A stretch of DNA of 64,000 nt from contig OX467085.1 in the NCBI GenBank assembly GCA_950106755.1, forward strand, positions 4,588,001 through 4,652,000, given 5' to 3'. Each line of letters starts with the position of its first letter. Position 1 is the first letter of the stretch. The DNA comes from Climacium dendroides (taxonomy: Eukaryota > Streptophyta > Bryopsida > Hypnales > Climaciaceae). Of the stretch, positions 22,183 through 35,246 are shown in pieces. The notes beneath the pieces were generated by a model, which saw only the letters and a list, made by a program, of their open reading frames with translations, did not search any database and was not told where the DNA came from. Position numbers and translations under genes: made by a program.

Positions 22183-25100
22183 TGGTCGTTAGAATTTGTG
22201 TAACAACCTTACGTAATGAAAATCTAGTGTATTGGAAGAGACGCAACATGAAATGCATATTTGACAAGTAAATACCTACGCATTCAGTTGCCCTTGTAAA
22301 GCAAATGAAATAAATTGACGTGAACTTCTTCTACATTTGTGATTCAAATTTCAATATTGATTGAGAAGGTACAAGTACATTACCAGCAACAGAATGCAAT
22401 GAAGTACCTCCTCAAAGAAGGAAGCGGACAAAAACTACATGGTTGTGATGCGATCCCGAAATTAAACTCTTGAATTCTCCATAGAAATTAACAATGCAAA
22501 TACAACATGCACACAAAGAGAGCAACACGCACAGAAATTGACTTGGTTGAAGAGAAAGGTGGAATGACATGGCTGCATCTTGGTTGATGATGCACACCAG
22601 AATTCTTGGCGGGAACAAAATTGCGCCAACCCATTCCATGATTTTAAAAACTTTGCCTTTAATTTTAGAAGCCCCGGGATTCCACATGCCTTGGGCAACT
22701 GTAAACTATGAAGCGCCATCTAATTCTAAAATAAACCACAATCTTCACGGATGTTATGAGGTGAGTAGCTTTTCAAGAATTTCCTTTATTAAAGCTTATT
22801 GACTTTTGTCTACTAACGTGTCTTCTTGCAATTGGAAAAATGTCACCAACACCAAGTAGAATTTTAATTTATAGCCTTATTCAAATTTATTCACCTTTTT
22901 TGCATTTCTTTTCTAGAATACTTAATTAGCACATAGTACATACTTTTGCTTATATTAAGAGGATTTTTGCTTTGTTGGAATGTCATTGGGCTCTTTTTGA
23001 AGTCAAAATTTTTTTCCATTGTATAATGTATACAATTAAGGAAATTCTTTTTCTTTTTATAGTAAAGAAATATTTTACGGTACAAAATATGACTCTAAAT
23101 TATTATTTTTTATAGTATTTGAATTCCACTTTACTGTCATGATATTTAGAGTTTAGGTTTTTGGAAGTTCAAAGTTAGGATTAGGTTTAGAGTTTAGAAT
23201 TCTAATAATCCATGACAGTATTAAAAATGAGGTCAAATTTATCACATGCGAAGAAAAATTGGGAGTGATTGTTCATTGTACTTTCAAGCTTCATATGTAG
23301 GAAAAAAATCGCCATTACATAGAAAAGCAAATTCATGCATGAGGTTCAAAATTTTTTTAGGTCAAATCCGTGAGATTATAATTTAAATTTTCTTGAGAGA
23401 TCAAATTTAACAAGTGCAAAATAAATTGGGAGTAATTGTTCATTGTACTTTAAAGGCGCACATGTAGAAAAGAATATAATTCAATGCCAAAGTGAAAAAA
23501 GAATGTAATTCAGGGCATACAACAAAATAATGAATAAATTATTTTCAAACTCACTATTACAAACACGCATACACTTGGATTCTATATTTCTATGAATTGT
23601 AAGTAGTTATATTCTTAAAACTTCTTCTAGTATTTTCTTTATACATTTCACGATCAAATCTATAAGCTCTTACTATTCAATCAAATAAAGTATAGCAAAT
23701 AAGTGATTTTGCTTTCATATTGCAATTTGAATTGTAGAAAAACATTTGAATTTGGTATATCATGAAATTTAACTATTTTAAATGTTTACAACTTGTTGTA
23801 GCCTTTTCTTCATACATTAAGCTATGAAGCCCATAAATTTTTAAAATTAGAACCCTTAAAGTAATGGAAATGAATAAATTCATTTCAAACTCACTCATAG
23901 AAATACAAATTATTTTATAGAATATCTACAAAACAACATATTAAAACTCTACACATAAGTTAGAGAACTAATACAATAACCATCAATACAAAAGAAATAA
24001 ATGAAAAATCACAATTTGATGTACTTCCATGTGTTGCATGCATTTAATGTTTGAAATATAATCCCTTAAAGAGCCAAGGAATTTGAACAATATATAAATG
24101 TGTTCTAAAGAAATGTGAAATAATTTTCTTGAAGTTTGCATCAAAGAAGAACACGTGAAGCATAATGAGAAAAATGCATGTACATGGTTAGAAATTTAAA
24201 ACTATTTTTAGATATGATTCAAATGAATTTTTAAGGAGTTATCTTCAAAAAGTTTTTAGGAATATAATTTCTACCTCTAGCATTGAAAATTTCTATAATT
24301 AGCCTAAATTTTTATATAAATTGATTGGTGAAATAGACATACAATTTAGAGATGTGAAAATCAACACTTTTTTCAAATAGTTTAGGGTTCAATACTAATT
24401 AAATACTAAACACTTTGTAATATATTCTTTTAATTTTTGTCCAATACTAGTGATATTAGTTTTGAACATAATTACAAATTAAAAGGCAATCCAAATTAGT
24501 TTGCATAAAAAATATTAGAATTAGAATTTAAAAATTACAATTGAAAATTTCCACTCCAAAATTAGGCAACAAAAAAAAAAATGGTTCATTGAATCTTTAA
24601 GGATAAAGCCTCCCATAAAAGTAGTATGAATATACTGTGAAGTATGAATCGAGAACATTTATTTCTAAGAAATTTTTAAAAATGGAAGAAAAAAAACTAT
24701 GTAGAAGATGAAAAGTACACAAACATTTTAAATCTATGAGGAAACTGATTTTATGCTATTTGTAGGCAATTCTTTACAAAAAAAACAACTTCTTCTTTAA
24801 TATGCCATGTGTTGTAGTTTAAAAATTTTAAAGCACAAAATATATGAAATAAATTAATAAAATGAAAAAAAATACATATGTAGAAGTTGCAAATATACTA
24901 AACCTTGAGAGTTCATGAGAAAACCTAATTTTTGCTATTTTTAGGCATTTTCTTATGCAAAAGAACTTGCATTCTTTCCAAAAAACTATGTATTGTAGTT
25001 CAAAAATTAGAACAAAAAGAATAAGATAAATTTTTAAAAATGAAAAAAAAATGTAGAAGTTGGAAAGTACATGTACATTCATAGTGAAATGAGATGTCTT

Positions 25101-28100
25101 GAGTTCATGTCATTAAAATAGACTCATCATTTTCATATGAATATAAATAAATGAATGTTTTTTTATAATTCTTGTAGAATAAAATGAACACTTTTAATAG
25201 TTCTTTGGTGAGGAATAGTACACTTACAATTTCTCATAAATTATATACATGTTTTTTTTTAAGTATAAGTACAAAAAAACTTTAGTTTTGTACCTTAATC
25301 TTACCAAAAAATTTGTTTAAAAGTGAAATCTAATTTCATTACAAGAGTATATTACTAAGGAATGTATTTTGAAAAGTGATGGCAATCATTATGTTAATTG
25401 AACTTCAAATCATTAACATTTGGAGAGATACCATCTTATTCACAACACAATACATGTCTAAAATATTTCATTAAGTCCAACTTCATTACAAAATATTTAC
25501 CTTACTACACCAATTAAAAAGCACAACTACAAAAATATTAAATAATGTTCACATTCATTGATTAAATGGGTTAAGTATTGACATGAATTTTAATATCCCC
25601 TTTTCTTGGTCATTAGTACATCTAAATAAAAATTAATGAAGAATTCATTGTCTTTTGGCATCACAAAATTATAAATTACATTAAATTTCTATATTGGATT
25701 ATTTTAAATACAAAAAATGACTCATGCTTGTTTTAAACATCAAAAATATAAAATATGAGTGGCAAAAAAATTATAAAGTTATGAATCCAACATCTTCTAA
25801 GTATTAATAACTTATACAAAGCATTTTATGTCTTTTTATATGTGCATTTCATAGAAAATAGAGTTTGATTAGGATTTTTTAAATATAGGACATGGCTCAT
25901 GCATTTTTTGGATGTAAAAAATGGAAAACAAGAATGGGCAATAAATTATGTGGTCATGAACCCAAAATCTTCTAAGTATTTTTAACTTGTAAAAAACATT
26001 TTACACGTTAGTACACATACGTTTCATGGGAATCAAAGTTTGATTGGAGTTCAAGATATATAGTACATGATTGAAGCTTTTTTCAAACATCAAAAATAAA
26101 ATTTAAACAAGAGTGGCCCTTTTCCTATACAAGAGAACTTGTACTATTTTCAATAAGCCATTTGTTGTAGTTTAAGAAATGAAAGCCCAAAAATATAAGA
26201 GAAATTCAAAAGAATAAAAGGAAAAAAATATATAGAAGTTGCAAAGTACATGAAAATTAGAAATCATTGAGGAAACTAATTTTATGCTATTTGTATTCAA
26301 TTGTTTACTCCAAAAAAAATTCTAATTTCATATGCCATGTGTTGCAATTTAAAAATCATAAAGTAAAAAAAATTAAAAGAATGAAAGAAAAAAAAATATA
26401 TACTTGATGGCTTTTAATTAGGGCTTTATGGCTTGTAAACAACAACACATGATTTATTAAAACAAACGTTTTTTGTGCGTACAAAAATGCAAAAAAATAG
26501 CGTGAATTTAATTTTTGAATGAATTCTAAATGTTCATCTAATTTGCAACTTCTCAACATATAGTCTGTAGTATTTGTAGAATATAGCACATTTCTTATTA
26601 AAATAGGATTTTGGATTAAAATATTAAAGTATAATTTTGGATGTATTTCATTTCATTCTCTTAGTAAAGATTACCATAAATTGAAGTTTTATTTAAAAAT
26701 TATTTGAATATACAAAAAATATATCCTTATTTTTGTAGAAGGTATTCAACAAGACCACTATCAATAATGCCAATTCTAAAAAATCATTGCATGGTGGCAC
26801 ACTTTCAATGCTTTGTACATTCATGAATGCCTATAATTATGAATGCAAATGACTATTTAGGATGATTGATTATTTATTTTGAAATAGAAGTAAACCGGGA
26901 CATTTTAATCAAATTTAAGTATGATTATGAATTTGAATTATTTAGGTGTTATAATAATTAACTAAATACCGTAAATCCTCAAATTCAAAGCCTCAAATTT
27001 TTATTTATTCTTCTAACAGTCAATGAAATTTTTTTTCCAACTTTACATCTACCTTCCAGGTTTTTTGGGGTATTACATCGAATTAGTCTAACATAGAGTG
27101 AGTTGTTTGGGCATTGGTTTTATTAGGGTTTTCTTCCATCCAATGCAAAAGTTTTAAGTGTAAATAAATGAGAATTTGAATAAAATAAACATTATCAAAA
27201 GAAAGTTTTTCATCAAATGTTGAGGTTTTGATTCTTCCAAAATAGGAGTTCTCAAAATAAAGTTGAAAATCTTGTTGATGGAGTTGCTTTGGTGAAGATA
27301 TCTTCTAAATCTAAGAGAATTTGGAATATATTTAATACCTCAATTGATTGTTTTTGAAAATAAGTAGTATAATCACCAATAGAATGGGAGGGACGGAGGG
27401 ATTCCAAAGTTTCAAAATATTCTTATTTTTTAGTTATGCTCAATGAAGGAAAAAGTTGTAGTTTTGGATAATTTTGTAATTAATATTCAGTGTAGGAATC
27501 TTAGTATCTAACTCCTAAAGAACATCTTTCCTGTTTGGAAATAGTCAAATCCATAGATACATTTTTTTATTAATGGACACTTTGTAGTAATTCTAGAGTT
27601 GAAAAATGAAAACCATTTAGGATTTGCAATTTAAGATATTCAAAGGTAAAATATACTAAAAAATAAGTGAAAACAAATTTTGTATTGGTTAAGGTTCAAT
27701 TTTCTTATCTCATAAAAAAATATAGGATCTTACATTGGATCCTACCCTTAGGTTCTCTGCTTGCCTTCAATTCTTTGGATTCTTTTTTTCCCATTTCTTT
27801 AGAACATCATGCATTTGAAAAGAAAAAAAATTTAAACTTTTTAAATGTATCTTTCTAAGCTATAAGACTTTGAATTTTTTTTTCATTCCCAAAATTAAAA
27901 CTAATGCACTTGTCCCATTGTAGTGAATAAAAACTTTAGTACTTTTTGAACTTTAGTATTATAGCACAATTAAGGCTTAACAAAAAAAAAGTTGTTTTAT
28001 CAAGTAAAAAAATTTTCAAACGTTGTACTACACTAACACATGTCCAAGTTTACTAAGTGAACAATGGGAGATTCAAACAGACATTGAACATTGCTAAAAA

Positions 28101-28134
28101 TGGCCTAAGGTAGAAATACCTATTTAGATACATG
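22183..28134. other. AT-rich gene-free stretch
   Basis: No coding sequence is supported. Degenerate direct repeats are visible: a pair of about 170-bp units at 23230-23480, and the longer series annotated at 24690-26400. Everything else is low-complexity AT-rich sequence. Confidence 0.5.
24690..26400. repeat. degenerate direct repeats of about 170 bp
   Basis: Units carrying TAGAAGTTG-AAAGTACA, TTTTATGCTATTTGTA, TATGCCATGTGTTG and AAAAATTATAAAG recur near 24700, 24870 and 26210. Between them a second unit carrying ATGGCTCATGC, CATCTTCTAAGTATT and AACTT-TA-AAA-CATTTTA recurs near 25700, 25870 and 26045. Old, diverged satellite-like material. Confidence 0.5.
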
Positions 28135-29409
28135 TTGTCGCGATCCAAATGACACTTAACAGCTTCCAACAACTCACTTTGTTCACCCCAACCCACTTAC
28201 AGCATCACTTGGTCACCAACTACCTAACACTGTACATGCCAAGCACACACAGTGTTAATGCCCATTTCCAACTCAGTTTGCTAAGTCCCAATCACCGGGA
28301 CTACTAGCACACACTCTCATCGTGACACCGGGCATGTCACTTAGTAACATAGGGCGGAACTTCCATCTTAATGTGCAAGGATCCATGGTGGCACTACTCA
28401 CCATGGTTCTAACCGCCCTTGAGTGTCACCCCACTCCATGCTAGCCCTTTTTGTATTTGCTACTCATCCACTAGACGTAACCGACGCTCACAACTCAGAA
28501 CACATCCAAGGGGGCCTAGCAAAGAATGGAACTTCATCCAACCGATGCCACGGAACACATACAAGTGTCCCATGGTGCCTTGAAGTGGTGGTGAAGTCAC
28601 CACCACCAACCATGAGTCACCGGGACTCACCAAGGCTTCAAGACCAACCCCTCCTATAGTGCTCTCTGTGGTATTTGGCAGACCCCCTGTCTTAGGTCGA
28701 AGGAAGTCCTTGGATAACCTTGGGTTGTGGAAGACCACCCACTTCCAACCCAAATCGCCAAGTTACGTCACCGTTTGGACTCCCGAACTTCCAACCAGTG
28801 TAACTTTGCGCTCAAAGCTTCAAATCCAATATGCAAGACCATTTTAGACATCTAAGCAACGAGTAGATGCCGATGAACTGCTCACTTGTCCCATTTGGAC
28901 AAGTTCTTGCAAAGTTATGGCCCTCTAAAGATTCGGATTCATTGGGGGAGGCGTCACGCCTTCACCACGGCTCTTCTTTTGGCCATAACTTTTGCCTTAT
29001 GTCTTAGAACCTCGTAATGTTTGTCATTCTAGGTTCCTTGTGTTCATAGCTTTCCAACGATATGCCACATGCCATACTTTCTTTTCGGATTCATTGAGAA
29101 CCCCTCACACCTAGCCTTCAAGTGTCCCGGCGCCCTTGGGACCCAATCAACTTTGAGCGGCCATAACTTTTAGCTCACAACTCCAAATTGCGCGTTCTTT
29201 GCGCCATTAGAAGCGTATTGTCGAGATCTTTCCATGAATGTATGACACTCTCATGTCCACTTCAATACCAGGGCGCCATTGCGCCTTGTTTGATCGGGAG
29301 TCTCTCCATTCTCTCTACCTAGTCTATTGCAAGGCTTGGGAAGTCACCCCCAAGGTCCCCCCTTGCGCACTAAGGTTCATTGGGCACCCCAAGTAGATAG
29401 GGGCATAAC
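28135..29409 (-). mobile_element. solo-LTR-like insertion Y (1.28 kb)
   Basis: Reverse-orientation copy of insertion X (8940-10231). Flanks carry ACATG on both sides (28130-28134 and 29410-29414), a 5-bp target duplication. The ends read TTGTCGCGATCC and GGGCATAAC under that placement; a shift of one to three bases is possible. No coding capacity of its own; short frames within it are opposite-strand artefacts. Confidence 0.7.
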
Positions 29410-30968
29410 ACATGCCCACTATAATTGATGCATAGGCTACCATATTGTGGACAATAATTGGATGCAATGATCATAAATAAAGATTCTTGGTTTGTACCTT
29501 TTCCTCTCTCATCTTTCTTCTTTTTTGGCCTAATGAAAAGTATCAAAGCAAACCACAATAGTGGAGTCTATGAAACTAGAATGGGTTTTTCATGCAAAAT
29601 TTATTTTTGTTTTCAATAAAGTATTCATATTTGGAGAATTTTTTTTTTTTTGGCATACTTGCAGGACCTTTTTTTGACACACAACGAAACTCAATTCCCT
29701 ATGGCTTTTCCACATTATCAAGTCTAAAATGCTTAAGTTAATCAATTTACTTAAGTTATTAGAAATAGGTACTTCTACCTTAGATATAAAAACCAACATC
29801 TTGTGTCTCACAAAGGAGGGGCGGTTTTCATTTATGAGGGTATCAAACCCGACCTGGTTTGGATTCGAATGTCGACCAGGTATCATGCCAATCGGATATC
29901 AATGTAGATAAGATATCTGGCAAGTAAGGGTATGAACTTCATGCCTGGCGCGCAAACTAGGAACTTCAATTTAGGGTTAGCTGCGCGTTGTTTTTAGTTT
30001 GATGTCAATTTTGGTTCGTGATTTCCATGTTTTGTATGTTTTTTTCTCATGATCGGGATTGCGCTTTTGTCTCATGGATTGTGGGTGTGCTTGAAGTGTG
30101 GAGGCAATCTTTGATTCTTTTTTTGCGTATTTTCTTCTTTCCACTCTTGGATTCCGGAGGCAAGTCAAGTGTAGAGGCAAGTCGATTATGTTGCTCTTGA
30201 ACTTCAGTAAGGTACTCACAAGCTAGAGCAAGTGAGGTGAAAGGTTAGCACTGTTTGTGAAATTTGTTTTTGCGTTTTGGATTGGGTAGTGTGTTGAAAA
30301 TCAGTGGTTGCTTGAAATTGAAATTCACCTTATGTTTTCATGGACGCAGGGTTGTATAAGAACAACGGGTTGCATGTGAGGGGGTTGCAGGCACAAAATT
30401 GCATGTGAGGTCGAGGTGGGGATACATGAGCTGGAGGTGGGAAATTGGGAGTTGGTCCAGGTTGAAAATATATCGAGGTTGGATATTGCAAGCTTCTACA
30501 ACTAATAGGTGAGACCCTTCTGTGGCTTTACATGTTGCGATTAGGTTCTGGATTTGTTGCGTTTAGGTTCATTGTTGTGTTCAAGTTTATTGCGTTCAGG
30601 TTCATTTTTTAGTGATTTTTGAATCAAGTGCATTGAAACCAATGAAGTTGAATTCAAGTGGGTTGTATAGGGTCGTACAGAAGGTCGAGGTCACGGTGCT
30701 TTGCAAAAGGTTGTATAGTTTTTGGAGGTGGGGTTTCATGAAGTGTCCTTCGATTTTTCTTCGCCGCTGATTTCCCTTGTGAACAGAGGAAGGTGTTTCA
30801 TGGAAGCTGTAACTGTGGTTTTACAAGAGGATTCCTATGATTTTCCTCACGAGCAAGGGGGTGGGGGTTGCGGGGAGCTGAAGTTTGACTTTTGCTTTTT
30901 CATGGGAGCATGTAGGTATATTAGTGTGGATTCCAATTTTGGAAATGGATTTGGGAGGTTGGGTTAGG
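29410..30968. other. no gene seen
   Basis: Mixed sequence without recognisable coding regions. It ends in the TTAGG target duplication (30964-30968) of the S1 insertion. Confidence 0.45.
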
Positions 30969-31288
30969 TGTAGCGATTAGTCGGACTAGTATTCCTCCAA
31001 TTAGCCCTTAATTCACACCAAGGGCCTACTTAGAATAAACCACTCCGAAATCGTTCCCACGAGGACTTGTGGATTACAGATTTATAGGCTATCCTAATCT
31101 AAGTAGTCACTTTCTTCTCCGTTAGACTACTCCGGACTACAAGTCCGGTCGGGACATTAGTGTTGGATGGGTTCCGGAAGAATCCGGAAACCGTTTAAGT
31201 GCCCCTTCCGGGATCCCTGGGTTTGGATGACGAGTGGCCAGATCCACCGTCCGGATGCTTACCGTGTCCGGAAACACGCTCTCTTTCA

Positions 31289-31305
31289 CTCTCTCTCTCT
31301 CTCTA
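31289..31305. repeat. CT microsatellite in S copy 1
   Basis: CT dinucleotides, matched by the AG run at 46280-46297 in S copy 2, so it predates the spread of the two copies. Confidence 0.85.
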
Positions 31306-32045
31306 ATACTAACCTAACTCTTCAGGAACCGGAAGTGTCCTCCTGTTCCGTCGCCTCACAAATCCGGAAGGCCTTCCGGATTAGGTCACATAGGGACAGT
31401 CAAGAACTAACCTTTAACCGAGTACTGAGCCTCCTATCGCCCGGGTGTTTTTTCCTGTACTCTCTTCGGCTTGCGCCGGGGCTTGACTCTGTTCTTACGG
31501 GGAATTCCGGCAATCCGGAATTCGGGCACGTCATGCAACACTTTCGTACATGAAAGTGGCTAGCAGCCTCTTGGACACCCCTTTCACCTAAGGCTGTATC
31601 CTACACGCAGGCTATACTGGCATCCGAGCAGTACTACACTAACACTACTGCCGGAACCATCCGGTTGATCTCCCCCTCAAGTTAGAACATCCGGATACTC
31701 TCACGAAATCGACTCTTGCTACACAAGGTAAGTTCTCAGTTCCGGAAACGCAAGAACGGACCCACACCTCCCACAAACATAGACCGTGTATGAGAAGAAT
31801 AAGAGAATGTATACTCCAAACCCTTAGAATTAAGCTCAGAAAAAGGTACAATGCTGAAACTATAAGATGGCTGTGAATGACCAGAAAGGCCATCAAAACT
31901 CCTACTTATACTAAGACTAACATCATCCTAAAAATCCTACAAAACATTCTTACTGATCCGCTAGATTTCCGGAAAATCCTAGATCCTATAAATCCGGCTT
32001 TGACGGCCGGACTCTGATATTGCCGCTATACTACACTACTGCACA

Positions 32046-33406
32046 TTATTCCTTGGAATCCGGATCCTTGGGAGGAACATAGTCCTTCAGAAGATCCAAC
32101 TTTACCTCCTTTCGGCTACTCTCCGGAAAAAACAGATTCGGACCCCTTTGGCCCCATCTTTGGACTTCCACGATATTGGTGTCTCTGTCTACACTCCGGG
32201 TCCCGACTACCTGAACGTCCGGACTCCCCCGGGAATCCTTCTGGGTCTTCTTATGACGCGGAGAAGATTGTACCGTCCGACTGGCGTGAACTTCCGGAGA
32301 AGCATCCGTCAGGTCGATGGTCGGAGTCACCGGAAGTAGGTCTTCGCTTCCCTGAGGTACTACGGCTCTCCAGTCCACTCCTTCGGCTCTTTCGGCTGGC
32401 CATAGTGTGCGGTCGTAGTGGCCCCACCTATAGTGGCCATAGTGTGCGGTCGTACCGGCCCCACCAGTTGCATGGAAGGTCGGACGTCTTCCGGAGTTGG
32501 TCCGGTCTCCATCTTCTGTTCCGGAACTTCTTCGTGTGGCTCCGGTGCGGGAGGCTCCTCTGACGGATTCCCCGGCGGCGTCCTATTCCGCCTTTTCCTC
32601 TTCTTTAGAGGAGAGGACGGCTGCTCGTCCTCCGTCTCCTCATTGTCCGGTCCGTCTCGAGGCGAGGGCTCTTCTCCCCCGTACTGCTGGAGTTGGATTA
32701 GGTCTTGATATGCACTCTCCTCGTTGGCCTTGAGCAGAGAGTGATGAGCGTACAGATGAGATAGGTATGCCGGAAGAGGACTCTGACTCTTCTTTCCAGA
32801 CCGGAGGGAACGTACCAAGTCCCCAACTAGCTCATGGATGACGGCCGCCCAATCCATCATCATTTTCCCCTAGAAGCTCCTCAAGATGGCGGAGGCCACC
32901 TTCACTACTACTCGCCGCGGCTTGGTAGGATGGAGGATAGGGTTACGAAACGCTATCACATCCCGGTACTCCGGATTCACCAGGTTGGAAACCTGGTGAC
33001 CTTCTTTCGGGTTGGCGGGCGCCTGGAATTCGCCCTCCATCACTTCCTAGTTTTTCTCCATAACCTTGTTCGGCGCCTCCCAGAACTTGTAAACTGCCCT
33101 CCAAGTGTTCACCGTCTAGAGGTCTGGCTTTGCTCGGATGGTGGTATCCAAGATGCCACTTTCTGGTCGAAGGATGTCAGACACCAGACTCTCCTCACGG
33201 ATCCCCCACGGCACCTCCAGGAGTCCGTCACACCCCATGTTGGTGAGGTTCTCCCGCAGGCGCCCCAACCGATCCTCCTTTGTCGGAATCTCCGGAACTA
33301 CTTTCATCACCGGAATAGTCCTTGGCCGGGGCACCGATGGCGACATCTCGTCTTCCGAGTCCTTAGGCAGATCCTTCAACTTCTGGCGGCTTGACCTAGA
33401 AGTCAT
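32046..33406 (-). pseudogene. family S ORF, copy 1 (internal deletion)
   Basis: Starts at ATG 33406 (MTSRSSRQKLKDLP). It shares with copy 2 the NMGCDGLLEVPWGIREESLV block, RAVYKF, HPTKPRRV, DWAAVIHELVGDLVRSLRSG and a Lys/Arg patch SPLKKRKRRNRTP, then Pro/Glu-rich sequence. About 750 bp present in copy 2 (44390-45180, including the coiled-coil part) is missing, replaced near 32400-32460 by a short local duplication of a GGCCATAGTGTGCGGTCGTA string. It rejoins at VDWRAVVPQGSEDLLPVTPT and ends PKDPDSKE. Internal stops are TAG: one replaces Trp near 33116, one replaces Gln in KN-EVMEG, one is shared with copy 2 at LGSL/RSF-stop-GK. Confidence 0.7.
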
Positions 33407-33600
33407 CGTGCTCACAAGCAGCCCTCATACAGTCTCTCCCTAACTCTCTGCTCACAAACTTTCACTCTAGTAACCCCTGCACGATCGCAACTCACAAAGT
33501 CCCTCAATTTACCGGAATTCTAACAAAGCTAGGAAGACGGAATACATTGGCAGAAGAACAAACAAAGAGATACGCGTGCCCACTGCCGGCTACAGTCCCC

Positions 33601-33608
33601 CTCTTATA
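33601..33608 (-). promoter_or_regulatory. TATA box of S copy 1
   Basis: TATAAGAG on the minus strand, followed by GGGGGACTGTAGCC, about 195 bp upstream of ATG 33406. Identical octamer and context in S copy 2 (43218-43225). Confidence 0.65.
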
Positions 33609-33891
33609 CTGGCCCGATGTACGGGACAGGTTTTGGTGGCAAAACCCTAGTACGGATCCGGTTTCCAGTTTTTAGGGCCGGCGCCGTCATCCGATTTTCG
33701 GAACTTTCGAAGGTTCCGGAATTAGGTTTTTAGCCCTAATGAAATTTTTCCAGATCCGGGAATCCGGTTTTCCGAAATTGCCCTAACTTCGTAGGAGAAC
33801 TCAAAAACTTTCCTTTTGAAGGAGACAATTTTTGAATTTTTCCGTCATATGCTAGTATTATGGGTCTAGTATGTGGGATCACATTCCCACA

Positions 33892-34638
33892 TTAGGATTT
33901 ATGTAAAGAAAATTGTCAGATGTGTAGTTCATATTTTGTTGTTCTTTTAGAATCAATTGACATGGTTGATTCAAGATTTTTGTTGAGGTAATGCAAGGTG
34001 TTCAATTTAAATTGTAGTTCATGGTTGGTTCTCTAGAAATTAGTTTGTAAACAAAACTTTGGTTTCATTCTTTACAGAATGCGGATTGGTCGTTTGAATT
34101 GAAATACAATAATTGGTGTGGACAATGTCTTAGAATCCTAAACTCTTGATTGGTGTAGATTTGGTAGCCTATTTGTTTCAATTTGAGTTGAAGACCTTCA
34201 AAAAGTGGAGTCACATTGTTCAATGTAACTTGCTGTTCATGGTGATCTCATTAGGGTTTAAAAAACTGTTGAATTTGATGTCAACTACAAGTTACTTATG
34301 CAAAGCTCTTAGTGTTCATTTGTTAATTTAGTTGTTGGATCTACAAATAGGTCATCAAGAGACAAGAGGTGAAAACAAGTTCTGGATTTAGGCAGTTTGT
34401 AAAGGCAAGTGGGGGGCAGATCATACCTTTAATCTCAGGTAATTTTTGTCGACTTGTACTTCTGCATTATGTTTTTAATTCTTTTTTTGAAGTTGAATTC
34501 CAAATCTCTCCCATTTGAACACAGTAGCTTCTTCAAGTGATAGTGTCACTATTAATAGCATGCATTGAAAAACAGTTTAGCAATTGGAAATTTGGCTAAT
34601 AGAAAAGTATATTATTGGATTCTTTGACCACATCTATC
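33892..34638. other. no gene seen
   Basis: AT-rich spacer between the S1 insertion and the first type I palindrome. No supported coding region. Confidence 0.45.
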
Positions 34639-35246
34639 ATTTTAGTACAGCTTGCGCTAAAATGACAGCTCCATACCGTATACCTATACGAGAATAAGGT
34701 TTGTATGTACAATCCTAACAAAATAGCGCTCACTTCCACCTGAGAGAATGACACTTTAGCACAACTCACGCTAAAGTATCATAGACCAGATCCATTGGTA
34801 GATCATAAACCAAAGCGAGAAACCCAAGCCTTTACTTCCAACTAAATGAATGATACTTTAGCGCAAGCTGTGTTAAAGTGTAGCAAATCAGATCTATTGA
34901 TAATTCACACTACTTTTAAAGTTCAAGTAGTGATTATGGCATTCAAAGATCAGATACAACACATGATGTCCAAGCCAAAATTATTATTAACGAACTATCC
35001 AGTCCAAGACAAAAATTTAAGTTTTAGCGCAAGACACGCTAAAACGTTATAAACAACTTCACCTAACAAAACCACCATGAAATCCACATTAGTTATTAGC
35101 TCAAATTGTCAACTTCGCGCCTCTTGCGCTAAAATAGAATGTCCACTAAGCATACATTTTCCCACTAATAAATCGATATTAAGTCACCAAAGTTGTATTC
35201 AACTTTAAGAATCAAGCTATAGTTTAGCGCGACCCGAGCTAAACTG
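34639..35246. repeat. type I palindromes upstream of P1
   Basis: Six imperfect palindromes of the form TTTAGCRC-5 to 7 nt-GCGCTAAA occur at 34639-34667, 34751-34780, 34852-34881, 35021-35046, 35112-35136 and 35221-35246, about 90-170 bp apart. The sequence between them is not conserved, unlike the tandem array at 21431-21735. They end 66 bp before the P1 ATG. Confidence 0.85.

Larger units (their letters stand above)
30969..33891 (-). mobile_element. S element copy 1 (2.92 kb), 5-bp target duplication
   Basis: Ends are TGTAGCGATTAG on the left and ATCACATTCCCACA on the right, that is TG...CA. TTAGG flanks both sides (30964-30968 and 33892-33896). Copy 2 at 42929-46616 has the same ends in the other orientation. 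No pair of internal long direct repeats is visible, so the unit behaves like a solo LTR, yet it has its own TATA box and a long ORF. The 33601-33891 side (5' leader) is conserved with copy 2 and with 62089-62376. Confidence 0.85.

Noticed and set aside
22412..22802. Frames of 77-91 codons on both strands
   Set aside because: No recognisable domain, no paralogue in the window, no promoter; likely chance.
28423..28847. Frames within insertion Y
   Set aside because: Not kept open in copy X; shadows of noncoding LTR-like sequence.
29820..29900. ACCTGGT...ACCAGGT inverted repeat with TTCGAAT, tRNA-like at first sight
   Set aside because: No cloverleaf can be formed and no A box is present at the right distance.
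32418..32708. Plus-strand open frames of 63-186 codons inside S copy 1 (32148-33443)
   Set aside because: They lie opposite the S ORF, whose GC-rich codons leave the other strand open. No conservation in the same frame with the reverse strand of copy 2 beyond that expected.
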